From NCBI RefSeq assembly GCF_001028625.1, contig NZ_CP011805.1, forward strand, positions 930,001 through 994,000: 64,000 nucleotides of DNA, in the 5' to 3' direction. This document shows positions 55,031 through 62,846 of the stretch, in pieces. Both the position numbers and the translations under genes were made by a program. This stretch comes from Pelagerythrobacter marensis (lineage in GTDB: Bacteria > Pseudomonadota > Alphaproteobacteria > Sphingomonadales > Sphingomonadaceae). The notes under the pieces were generated by a model. The model ran no database searches. It worked only from the letters and a program-made list of their open reading frames with translations, and had not been told where the DNA came from. The first letter of the stretch is position 1. Each line of letters begins with the position of its first letter.

Positions 55031-56094
55031 CTGCACCCTTCACCTATACTGCCAACCCGTCGCGGGTGATCTTCGGTTCGGGCACGCTGGCCCGGGTGGG
55101 CGAGGAGATCGAGCGGCTGGGCCTTGACCGCGTGATGATCCTGACGACGCCGTATCAGGCCGAAGAGGGGCAACGCCTCGCGGCGCAGTTGGGAGATCGC
55201 GCCGCCGGGGTCTTCGGCGAGGCGGCAATGCATACGCCGGTCGACGTGACAGAGCGGGCGCTCGCCGAATTCGAGCGATCCGGCGCCGCCGGGATCGTTT
55301 CCCTGGGAGGGGGATCGACCATCGGGCTGGGGAAGGCGATCGCGCTTCGCAACGATGCGCCGCAGCTGGCAGTGCCGACTACCTATGCTGGCTCGGAAAT
55401 GACGCCGATCGTCGGCCAGACGGAAAATGAGCGCAAGACCACCCAGAGAACGCCGAAGGTGCTGCCGGAGACGGTCGTCTACGATGTCGACCTCACGCTC
55501 CATCTTCCCCGCGAAATGACGGTAACCAGCGGGATAAACGCGATCGCCCACGCAGTGGAGGCGATCTACGCCGAAGGCGCGAACCCGGTTCTCGGCTTGA
55601 TGGCCGAAGAAGGCATCGGGGCGCTGATGTCTGCCATCGGAAGGCTGGGAGAGGAGGGCATGGGCGCCGACCCCGAGGCGCGCAGCGATGCGCTTTACGG
55701 CGCCTGGCTATGCGCCGTGTGTCTCGGGCAGGGCGGTGTGGCCCTGCATCACAAGCTCTGCCACGTGCTGGGGGGCACATTCGATCTTCCGCACGCGCAG
55801 ACGCACACGGTGATCCTTCCCCACGCTCTTGCCTACAATGCGCCTGCCGTGCCGGACGCGATGGAACAGCTGAAAAGAGCAACCGGTTCCGCTTCGCCCG
55901 CTGCAGCGTTCTATGACCTTGCAGCGGATGCGGGTGTGCCGACGTCGCTGCGCGAGCTGGGGATGCCCGAAGACGGCATCGATCAGGCGGTCGAGATCGC
56001 TCTCGAAAACCCCTACTACAACCCGCGCCCGCTCGAACCGGAACCGATGCGGGATCTGCTGGCCGCCGCCTGGGCCGGGGAACGGCCCGCATGA
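55027..56094 (+). CDS. clcE: Maleylacetate reductase
   Basis: A 355-residue iron-type alcohol dehydrogenase fold. Family blocks are FTYTANPSRVIFGSGTL, the NAD-binding IVSLGGGSTIGLGKAIAL, PTTYAGSEMTPIVGQTE, and the metal/active-site histidines in GLMAEEG..., ALHHKLCHVLGGTFDLPHAQTHTVILPH. It reduces maleylacetate, and dechlorinates 2-chloromaleylacetate, to 3-oxoadipate with NAD(P)H. It starts with GTG inside the dienelactone hydrolase stop (GTGA) and its stop overlaps the thiolase ATG. Confidence 0.94.
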   Translation: MTAPFTYTANPSRVIFGSGTLARVGEEIERLGLDRVMILTTPYQAEEGQRLAAQLGDRAAGVFGEAAMHTPVDVTERALAEFERSGAAGIVSLGGGSTIGLGKAIALRNDAPQLAVPTTYAGSEMTPIVGQTENERKTTQRTPKVLPETVVYDVDLTLHLPREMTVTSGINAIAHAVEAIYAEGANPVLGLMAEEGIGALMSAIGRLGEEGMGADPEARSDALYGAWLCAVCLGQGGVALHHKLCHVLGGTFDLPHAQTHTVILPHALAYNAPAVPDAMEQLKRATGSASPAAAFYDLAADAGVPTSLRELGMPEDGIDQAVEIALENPYYNPRPLEPEPMRDLLAAAWAGERPA

Positions 56095-57308
56095 TGCAGG
56101 GTTCGCCGGCATTCCTTTGCGAGAACAGGCGATCGGCCATCGGGCGCTATGGCGGGGTGCTGTCCGGCGTTCGCCCGGACGACCTGGCGGCGCAGGTCAT
56201 GGCCGCCACGCTTGCCGCGGCGCCGCAAGTCGACCCTGCGGCAATCGACGAGGTTATCCTGGGGTGCGCCAACCAGGCCGGCGAGGACAATCGCAACGTC
56301 GCCCGCATGGCGTCCCTCTTGGCCGGCATGCCCGAAAGCGTTCCCGGGATTACCGTAAACCGCCTGTGCGCCTCCGGCCTCAGCGCGGTCGCGCTGGCCG
56401 CAAGGGCCATCGCCTGCGGCGAGGCGGACCTGGTGCTGGCGGGCGGCGTCGAATCGATGTCTCGGGCCCCTTACGTCATGGCCAAACCGGCCGCCGCCTG
56501 GTCGCGCACGCCGCAAGTCCATGACACGACGATAGGCTGGCGTTTCGTCAATGCGGAGCTGGAGCGGCAGTACGGCGTCGATTCCATGCCGGAGACGGCA
56601 GAGAACGTTGCCGCTGCCTACGGGATCTCGCGCGAGGATCAGGATGCTTTCGCGGTCCGATCGCAGGAACGCACTGCGCGCGCGTGCGCTGCCGGCCGTC
56701 TCGCCGAAGAGATAGCGCCCGTCCAGCTGCCCGGGCAAAGGGGCGATCCGGCGATCATCGACCGGGACGAGCACCCGCGCCCTGCAACCACGCGGGAGCA
56801 GCTGGCGCAGTTGCCCGCACCGTTCCGGCAGGGCGGCACTGTGACCGCAGGCAACGCATCCGGCGTCAACGATGGCGCCGCGGCCATGTTCATCGCCAGC
56901 GAACGAGCGGTGGCGCAACATGGATTGACGCCACTGGCCCGGATTACCGCGACAGCGAGCGCCGGCGTTGCGCCCCGTCTCATGGGCATGGGGCCGGTCG
57001 AAGCGGTGAACAGACTTTGCACGCGCCTCTCCCTAGCGCCCGGCGATTTTGACGTCGTCGAGCTAAACGAGGCTTTCGCCGCGCAGGCGCTTGCCGTGCT
57101 GCGCCAGCTCGGGATCGATGACGATGCGGAACACGTCAATCCCAACGGCGGTGCTATCGCTCTTGGCCACCCGCTGGGAATGAGCGGTGCGCGCCTGGCG
57201 ATGACGGCCGCACGCGAGCTGCATCGTCGCGGCGGCCGACGCGCGCTCGCGACGCTGTGCGTCGGTGTTGGGCAAGGGGTTGCGGTCTCATTCGAGGCGG
57301 CAGCGTGA
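56091..57308 (+). CDS. pcaF: Beta-ketoadipyl-CoA thiolase
   Basis: A 405-residue thiolase. Catalytic residues are Cys93 (RLCASG), His360 (ALGHPLG) and Cys390 (TLCVGVGQG). The sequence NEAFAAQALAVLRQLG and the HVNPNGGAIALGHPLG block fit the PcaF/PaaJ group. It splits 3-oxoadipyl-CoA into succinyl-CoA and acetyl-CoA, the last step of the pathway. The ATG overlaps the reductase stop and its own stop overlaps the next ATG (TGATG). Confidence 0.93.
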   Translation: MMQGSPAFLCENRRSAIGRYGGVLSGVRPDDLAAQVMAATLAAAPQVDPAAIDEVILGCANQAGEDNRNVARMASLLAGMPESVPGITVNRLCASGLSAVALAARAIACGEADLVLAGGVESMSRAPYVMAKPAAAWSRTPQVHDTTIGWRFVNAELERQYGVDSMPETAENVAAAYGISREDQDAFAVRSQERTARACAAGRLAEEIAPVQLPGQRGDPAIIDRDEHPRPATTREQLAQLPAPFRQGGTVTAGNASGVNDGAAAMFIASERAVAQHGLTPLARITATASAGVAPRLMGMGPVEAVNRLCTRLSLAPGDFDVVELNEAFAAQALAVLRQLGIDDDAEHVNPNGGAIALGHPLGMSGARLAMTAARELHRRGGRRALATLCVGVGQGVAVSFEAAA

Positions 57309-57565
57309 TGTCGCCCCGGAGGATGAGCCTGATCGATGCCCTCCTTTTGCGGGCAACGATCCATCGCGCTGCAAAAGTCGGCGTGATCGTCGGCACTCTT
57401 CTCATCCTGCTGAACCATGGGGACGCGATCCTGCAGGGGCAGTTTCCGGCGTGGTGGAAGGTCGTGCTGACCTATCTCGTCCCCTATTCGGTCAGTTCCT
57501 ATTCCACCGCCGTGCTGATGCACGATCTCTCCGTTGCAGGGCTTCCGCCGGAGCGTGCGATATGA
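57308..57565 (+). CDS. nrtS: NrtS-like small membrane protein
   Basis: An 85-residue protein with two predicted membrane helices (about residues 22-37 and 51-70). The pattern LRATIHRAAKVGVIVGTLLILLNHGD and WWKVVLTYLVPYSVSSYSTA matches the NrtS family, described as a small nitrate/nitrite transport protein in some bacteria. Its presence inside an aromatic operon is unusual: its ATG overlaps the thiolase stop and its stop overlaps the CoA-transferase ATG, so it is translationally coupled on both sides. A role in moving an organic anion or nitrite released from a nitroaromatic is possible but unproved. Confidence 0.75.
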   Translation: MSPRRMSLIDALLLRATIHRAAKVGVIVGTLLILLNHGDAILQGQFPAWWKVVLTYLVPYSVSSYSTAVLMHDLSVAGLPPERAI

Positions 57566-58266
57566 ACAAGGTCTACGACACCGCTGCAGCGGCACTGCAG
57601 GACGTTGCAACTGACGGCATGTTGGTGGCCTGCGGCGGGTTCGGCCTGTGCGGATTGCCTGAAACCCTGATCGATGCGCTGTTCGATACCGGGGTGAAGG
57701 ATCTCACGGCCGTTTCCAACAACGCAGGTATCGACGGCGTGGGGCTTGCGCGCCTGATCGAGGAAGGACGGATCGCCAAGATGATCTCGTCATACGTCGG
57801 TAACAACAGGACGTTCGAGCGCGCCTATCTGGCGGGCGAGGTAGAGCTGGAATTCAGCCCGCAGGGCACGATGTCCGAACGCCTGCGCGCAGGCGGGGCA
57901 GGAATACCTGCATTCTATACCCGCACGGGCGTCGGCACGCAGATCGCCGAGGGCAAGCCGCATGCCGAATTCGATGGCCTGACATACGTTCAGGAGCGCG
58001 CCATCCGCGCCGATCTGGCACTCGTGAAGGCTGAAGTCGCCGATACCCGGGGCAATCTGATCTATCGCAAGACTGCGCGAAACTTCAATCCAATTATGGC
58101 AGCCGCGGGAAAGATCACCGTCGCGGAAGTGGAGCGCATCGTGCCCGCTGGCGAACTGGACCCGGACTGCATTCATACACCAGGCATCTACGTCGACCGG
58201 ATCGTTCGCGCGACAAGGCCGAAGCGCATGGAATTCGTGACCAACAGCAAGGTGTCGGCGCAATGA
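57562..58266 (+). CDS. pcaI: 3-oxoadipate CoA-transferase subunit A
   Basis: A 234-residue alpha subunit of a family I CoA-transferase. The oxyanion loop GGFGLCGLPETLI appears early, then LTAVSNNAGIDGVGLARL, SYVGNNRTFERAYL and GIPAFYTRTGVGTQIAEGK. With subunit B it moves CoA from succinyl-CoA to 3-oxoadipate. ScoA-type transferases for acetoacetate look alike, but the pathway context favours 3-oxoadipate. ATG and TGA overlap its neighbours by four bases on both sides. Confidence 0.9.
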   Translation: MNKVYDTAAAALQDVATDGMLVACGGFGLCGLPETLIDALFDTGVKDLTAVSNNAGIDGVGLARLIEEGRIAKMISSYVGNNRTFERAYLAGEVELEFSPQGTMSERLRAGGAGIPAFYTRTGVGTQIAEGKPHAEFDGLTYVQERAIRADLALVKAEVADTRGNLIYRKTARNFNPIMAAAGKITVAEVERIVPAGELDPDCIHTPGIYVDRIVRATRPKRMEFVTNSKVSAQ

Positions 58267-58898
58267 GCTGGACCCGGGACGACATGGCCAGGCGGGCGGC
58301 GGCCGAACTGGAGAGCGGTTTCTACGTGAACCTGGGAATCGGCATTCCCACCCTCGTCGCGAACCACATCCCCAGGGGGGTCGACGTGATCCTGCAATCC
58401 GAAAACGGAATGCTGGCGATGGGCCCGTATCCGGATGCAGGCGAGGAGGACCCCGATCTCATCAACGCGGGAAAACAGACCGTGACCGAACTGCCGGACA
58501 CGAGTTACTTTTCGTCCGCGGAAAGTTTCGCAATGATCCGCGGCGGACATATCGACCTGGCCATCCTCGGCACGATGGAGGTGTCCCATAACGGCGACAT
58601 CGCCAACTGGATGGTTCCGGGCAGCATGGTGAAGGGCATGGGCGGGGCGATGGATCTCGTCGCAGGGGTCAGGCGTGTCCTCGTGATAACCGACCACCTG
58701 ACGCGAACGGGCAAGCCCAAGCTGCTCCGGCAATGCCACTTGCCCTTGACCGGCACCGCCTGCGTGGACCGGGTGATAACCGACCTCGGCGTGTTCGACG
58801 TGACCGGAACCGCCTTCCGCACCGTGGAGCTGGCGCCCGGCGTTACCCTCGACGAGGTGCGCGAGAAGACCGACGGTACGATCGAGGACGCGCGGTAG
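58263..58898 (+). CDS. pcaJ: 3-oxoadipate CoA-transferase subunit B
   Basis: A 211-residue beta subunit carrying the catalytic glutamate, Glu47 in LQSENGMLAMGP, which forms the enzyme-CoA thioester. GIGIPTLVANHIP and KGMGGAMDLVAGVRRVLV are further family blocks. It starts within the subunit A stop (ATGA) and its stop TAG shares a base with the next GTG. The pair feeds the thiolase encoded upstream. Confidence 0.92.
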   Translation: MSWTRDDMARRAAAELESGFYVNLGIGIPTLVANHIPRGVDVILQSENGMLAMGPYPDAGEEDPDLINAGKQTVTELPDTSYFSSAESFAMIRGGHIDLAILGTMEVSHNGDIANWMVPGSMVKGMGGAMDLVAGVRRVLVITDHLTRTGKPKLLRQCHLPLTGTACVDRVITDLGVFDVTGTAFRTVELAPGVTLDEVREKTDGTIEDAR

Positions 58899-59428
58899 TG
58901 AACGGCCATCGAACTCTGCTGCCCGGCACCAGGGCGCCTCAACTGTCATTCGCGCTTGCCGACGGTGGTCATTGGTCGCTGGAGGACGCCGAGGCGAAGC
59001 ATTTCGTCCTTATCGATTTCTATCGCGGGCTGCATTGCCCACGGTGCCAGCTCCATCTCGTCGACGTGAAGAATAAACTGGCGCGGTTCACGCAGCGCGG
59101 CGTCGCCGTCGTTGCCGTTTCCATGGACGGGCGCGACCGGGCGGAGGCTGCTCGCGACAGGTGGGGGCTGGGCGGCCTGACACTCGGCTATGGTCTTTCG
59201 GAAGATCAAGCGAGAGCCTGGGGTCTGTACCTGACGGAGGCGATGAGCGAGGCCGAACCTGCGCGTTTCAGCGAGCCGGCGCTGATCATGGTTCAGGCGG
59301 GTTCGGGCCGGGTTTATTCGGCTGTGTACGGCACCAATCCGCTCAACAGGATACACGCCAGCGATATTCTGGAAGGCATCGATGCCGTGCTGGCCCGGGA
59401 CTATCCGCCACGGGGCACGCTGGCATGA
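58898..59428 (+). CDS. Peroxiredoxin-like (AhpC/TSA) thioredoxin-fold protein
   Basis: A 176-residue protein of the AhpC/TSA-like redoxin group. The active-site region FYRGLHCPRCQLHL has a CxxC pair, Cys47 and Cys50, in place of the single peroxidatic Cys of typical Prx, and the KNKLARFTQRGVAVVAVSMD strand-helix fits the thioredoxin fold. It may detoxify peroxides formed by uncoupled oxygenase turnover. The GTG start overlaps the pcaJ stop (TAGTG) and the stop overlaps the next ATG. Confidence 0.82.
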   Translation: MNGHRTLLPGTRAPQLSFALADGGHWSLEDAEAKHFVLIDFYRGLHCPRCQLHLVDVKNKLARFTQRGVAVVAVSMDGRDRAEAARDRWGLGGLTLGYGLSEDQARAWGLYLTEAMSEAEPARFSEPALIMVQAGSGRVYSAVYGTNPLNRIHASDILEGIDAVLARDYPPRGTLA

Positions 59429-60537
59429 TAGCCCCCGATCGACCTGCAGCACACAAGTCGTGGTTCAGGCGCGCCTCGTCCATAGGCCTCGTGCTGATCG
59501 CTGCGGCGCTCGCCTTCCTGGCATTTCTGATCTGGAACGGAAGTCGGTTGCTCGACGCCCCGCTTGCGGCCCTTGCGGGAGATCGCATGGTGCCGGCTCA
59601 CGACGAGCTTTTTGCAGCCGATGCATTGCGGGTATTCGTTTGTGGTTCCTCGTCCCCGCTTGCCACGCCCGATCGGGCCAAGACCTGCATTGGTGTCATC
59701 GCCAATGGCCGTATCCTCCTGTTCGACACCGGCGCCGGCTCCATGCGCAATATTGAGAACTGGAGGCTGAAGCCGGAACGGATCAGCCATGTGTTTCTCA
59801 CGCATTTCCACTCGGATCATTTCGCGGATCTCGATGAAGTAGCGGTCCAGTCGTGGATTATGGGCCGTAGTGAGCCGATCACCGTCTTCGGCGGGGAAGG
59901 GGTCGAACGGGTGGTAGAGGGCTACAATCAGGCGCTGGCGCTGGATGCCGGATATCGCAATGCCTACGGCACGGAACGCTTTTTCCCAATTGCTGCGGCG
60001 ACGCTGCGTCCTCACCCCATCTCGCCGCTCCCCGGTCGGGCGGTTCCCGTCTTTCGCGAAGGCAAACTGGTCGTTTCCGCCTTCGCGGTCGATCACGGCA
60101 TCGTGAAGCCGGCCCTGGGCTACGAGGTTCGATATGGCGACCGGCGGATCGTGATCTCGGGCGATACGCGACGAAACCCCGGGCTCGAGACTATTGCCGA
60201 GCAGACGGACGTCTTGTTCCACGAAGCCTATTCGGGGCGGCTGACCGAGATTATCGGCAAGGGCGCCCGACAGAGCGGAAACGCGCGGATGCAGTACATA
60301 CTGGGGAAGGCGGGCGATTATCATACCCCGTCGGAAGATTTTTCCGAACTTGCCGGCAGCACCCGTGCCCGGCGGGTGGTGATGTACCACCTTGCCCCCC
60401 CACCGGACAATTTCGTCATGAAGCGGATATTCCTTTCCGGCATGCCGGATAACGTCACCCTTGCCGAAGATGGGCAGCTGTTCACCCTCCGCCCCGGCGA
60501 AACCGGCATCGACGAAAGCTGGATTGCAGCACCCTGA
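59425..60537 (+). CDS. Membrane-anchored metallo-beta-lactamase-fold hydrolase
   Basis: A 370-residue protein with one N-terminal membrane helix (about residues 19-37), so the catalytic domain probably faces the periplasm. The zinc motif HFHSDH gives His127, His129, Asp131 and His132, and later ligands are expected in the SGDTRRNPG and MYHLAPPPD regions. The layout resembles RNase Z/arylsulfatase-like MBL hydrolases. It is the last gene of the catechol operon, with ATGA overlap. Candidate substrates include lactones or aryl esters of the pathway, but this is a guess from context. Confidence 0.82.
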   Translation: MIAPDRPAAHKSWFRRASSIGLVLIAAALAFLAFLIWNGSRLLDAPLAALAGDRMVPAHDELFAADALRVFVCGSSSPLATPDRAKTCIGVIANGRILLFDTGAGSMRNIENWRLKPERISHVFLTHFHSDHFADLDEVAVQSWIMGRSEPITVFGGEGVERVVEGYNQALALDAGYRNAYGTERFFPIAAATLRPHPISPLPGRAVPVFREGKLVVSAFAVDHGIVKPALGYEVRYGDRRIVISGDTRRNPGLETIAEQTDVLFHEAYSGRLTEIIGKGARQSGNARMQYILGKAGDYHTPSEDFSELAGSTRARRVVMYHLAPPPDNFVMKRIFLSGMPDNVTLAEDGQLFTLRPGETGIDESWIAAP

Positions 60538-60606
60538 GCGCGGCCGCAATTTAAGCTGCCACCACTATTGGGGGCTGGCTGGCCCAGAAAAAGGGAGAGC
60601 GGGGAG

Positions 60607-60696
60607 TGGCGGACAGGGTGGGATTCGAACCCACGGTGGGCGTGAACCCACGGCGGTTTTCAAGACCGCTGCCTTAAACCACTCGGCCACCTGTCC
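60607..60696 (-). tRNA. tRNA-Ser (UGA anticodon), CCA encoded
   Basis: The minus strand folds as a class II tRNA: acceptor stem GGACAGG/CCTGTCC, a D-arm (GGCCGAGTGG), anticodon stem GCGGT with loop CTTGAAA giving anticodon TGA, a long variable arm, and a T-arm with GGTTCGAATCC. The discriminator G and CCA (60607-60610) are encoded. It reads UCA serine codons. Its 3' end points left, toward the aromatic catabolism cluster. Confidence 0.95.
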
Positions 60697-60820
60697 GCTT
60701 GCTGCGCCAGCTAGCGGTTGCGAGGCGGATTGTCATCACTGCAACGTCGATTCCATCCGTTACTGTATTTAACCTTTGAAAATCATTTGCGGTTCACGCG
60801 CGCTCTGCCAGATTGCGCAA

Positions 60821-61843
60821 ATGATCAAACGCTTCCTGTCTCTCGTTCTCGCTGCCGCTGCGGCGGTTGTCGTCCCCGTCTCGCCGCTTGCGGCTCAGGA
60901 CATGTCGTTCGATGCCTACCTCCAGTTGCTCATTGCACGGGCACGGGCCGAAGGGGTCAGTGAATCGACCATTCTGCGGATGACTCAGGGTCTGGAACCC
61001 AGTCAGCGCGTAATCGAACTGGATCGGGCCCAGCCAGGGACCCCGACCCGCAGCGGATACCCTCCGCTCGCCCCTTATATCGCGACCCACGTGGACGCAG
61101 CGCGGATCAATGGCGGCAAGGCCGCGCATGCTTCTGCAATCGGTGCGATTCGCGCGATTGAACGCGAATACGGGGTGCCAGGCGAAATTCTGGTCGCGAT
61201 CTGGGGGCACGAAACGGCCTATGGCCGGGTGACTGGTGGGTTCGATCTTGCACAGGCGCTGGCGACGCTGGCGTGGGAAGGCCGCCGCCGGGATCTTTTC
61301 TCGGGCGAATTCGTGGATCTCCTGAAGGTCGCCGACAAGGGCTATTCCCGGTCGCAACTCAAGGGGAGCTGGGCCGGGGCGTTCGGCAATCCCCAGTTCC
61401 TGCCCAGTGTCTATCTGCGCCTGGCCACCGATGGCGATGGGGACGGGCGGGCCGATATATTCGGGAACCGGGCCGACACGCTCGCCAGCATTGCGAATTA
61501 TTTCCGTGATGCAGGCTGGCGACAGGGGCAGCCCTGGGGCGTGCGAGCGTCGGTTCCCGGTGGGTTCGACTGGAGCGCGGTTTCAAGCAAAGTCGTCGCG
61601 CCAGTCTGTTCGCGCGTGCACGAGCGGCACAGCCAATGGAAGACCGTTGGCGAATGGCGCGCGATGGGCGTGCAACCGCAACGGCCGTTGGCCGACGATG
61701 TGCTTGCATCGCTGTTCCAGCCCGACGGCCCCGGTGCGCCTGCCTGGCTCTTAACCACAAATTATAGGGTGATCCTCGAATACAACTGCTCGAACTACTA
61801 CGCGATGAGTGTGGGATTGCTTGCAGATGAGATTACCCGATGA
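60821..61843 (+). CDS. Lytic murein transglycosylase (MltB-like)
   Basis: A 340-residue periplasmic peptidoglycan lyase with a signal peptide (residues 1-25, ending SPLAAQ). The SLT2/MltB catalytic Glu131 is in VAIWGHETAYG, followed by GSWAGAFGNPQFLPSVYLRLATDGDGDGRADIF and the ADTLASIANYFRDAGW block. It cleaves the glycan backbone with 1,6-anhydro formation. The ATG at 60821 is preferred to one 15 codons upstream. Its 3' end overlaps the next gene's start. Confidence 0.93.
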   Translation: MIKRFLSLVLAAAAAVVVPVSPLAAQDMSFDAYLQLLIARARAEGVSESTILRMTQGLEPSQRVIELDRAQPGTPTRSGYPPLAPYIATHVDAARINGGKAAHASAIGAIRAIEREYGVPGEILVAIWGHETAYGRVTGGFDLAQALATLAWEGRRRDLFSGEFVDLLKVADKGYSRSQLKGSWAGAFGNPQFLPSVYLRLATDGDGDGRADIFGNRADTLASIANYFRDAGWRQGQPWGVRASVPGGFDWSAVSSKVVAPVCSRVHERHSQWKTVGEWRAMGVQPQRPLADDVLASLFQPDGPGAPAWLLTTNYRVILEYNCSNYYAMSVGLLADEITR

Positions 61844-62813
61844 TCGCCCTGGCGCCTTACTGGCGTTAACCGTTAGCCTCACGCTCGCAGGCTGCGGCCT
61901 GGCGGGCGGCGGAGAGCGACCGGCTGCCCAGGGGCAGGGCGCGGCTGCAATCGCGCCGACCGGCCCGGCAGCGGATTACCCCGTCGTTCTGGGCGAACCC
62001 TATTCGATCGATGGCGTGGAATACGCGCCGACCGACGCCATGAATCATGACGAGGTCGGCTACGCCACGCTGAACCGCGATGCAGGCGCGGGGGTGACTG
62101 TGGCTCACAAGACCCTGCCGCTGCCGAGCTATGTCGAGATCACCGCGCTGGACAGCGGCCGAACGATTCTGGCCAGAGTGGAACGGCGCGGCCCAATGAC
62201 GAACGCCCGCGTAGTGGCCTTGTCCGCGGATGCTGCCGCCCAACTGGGCGCAGGCGAGGGCGCTCCCGTGCGCGTGAGGCGGGTCAATCCGCCGGAAGTG
62301 CAGCGAGCAGACCTGAGGGCAGGGCGGACGGCTCCCCTGCGGATGGAAACGCCGGAAACTCTGCTTCACGTGCTGCGCCGCAAATTGCCGCAAATGGGCT
62401 CCGTCAATCTTGCGGGAACGCGTCAGCCCCCCGTCCCCTCGGGCGTGCAGGCTGGGGATCGTGCCAGCGAGCCGGAGGCGAATACTCCGAAGCCGAGCGG
62501 AACAGGACCATCGACCTATCCGCTTGCACCCATTGGCGGGCAGGCTGTCACTGGTGAAAATGGAGCGGCGCCTTCGGTTGCCCCCACCCGACCATCGGCG
62601 AACGCAGATGGATTCGTGGTTCAGGCCGCCGCCTTTTCCAGCAAGGCGAATGCCGACCGAGCGGCAAGGGCACTGGGCGGCTTCGTTTCACAGGCCGGTC
62701 GCTTCTACCGTGTCCGGACTGGTCCGTACGAGAGCCGTGGACAGGCCGAAGCCGCGCTCGCCAAGGTTCGCGCCGCCGGTTATAGCGACGCAAGAGTTTT
62801 CACAGCACGTTGA
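61830..62813 (+). CDS. RlpA-like lipoprotein with SPOR domain
   Basis: A 327-residue lipoprotein. The lipobox LAGC (about Cys22) tethers it to a membrane. A double-psi beta-barrel-like domain follows (YATLNRDAGAGVTVAHKTLPLPSYVEITAL, RGPMTNARVVALS), then a disordered Pro/Ala-rich linker and a C-terminal SPOR domain (FVVQAAAFSSKANADRAARAL, YRVRTGPYESRGQAEAAL) that binds denuded glycan strands at the division site. RlpA proteins cleave such glycans in some species. The start at 61830 places the lipobox normally; 61809 is an alternative. Confidence 0.88.
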   Translation, partial: RLPDDRPGALLALTVSLTLAGCGLAGGGERPAAQGQGAAAIAPTGPAADYPVVLGEPYSIDGVEYAPTDAMNHDEVGYATLNRDAGAGVTVAHKTLPLPSYVEITALDSGRTILARVERRGPMTNARVVALSADAAAQLGAGEGAPVRVRRVNPPEVQRADLRAGRTAPLRMETPETLLHVLRRKLPQMGSVNLAGTRQPPVPSGVQAGDRASEPEANTPKPSGTGPSTYPLAPIGGQAVTGENGAAPSVAPTRPSANADGFVVQAAAFSSKANADRAARALGGFVSQAGRFYRVRTGPYESRGQAEAALAKVRAAGYSDARVFTAR

Positions 62814-62814
62814 A

Positions 62815-62835
62815 CCGCCGGCTTCCGCCCGGCGG
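62815..62835 (+). other. GC-rich hairpin before the carboxypeptidase gene
   Basis: CCGCCGG (62815-62821) and CCGGCGG (62829-62835) form a 7-bp stem with a 7-base loop directly before the Shine-Dalgarno GGGAG of the next gene. It could be a weak terminator or affect translation initiation. Confidence 0.4.
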
Positions 62836-62846
62836 CGGGAGCGCAC

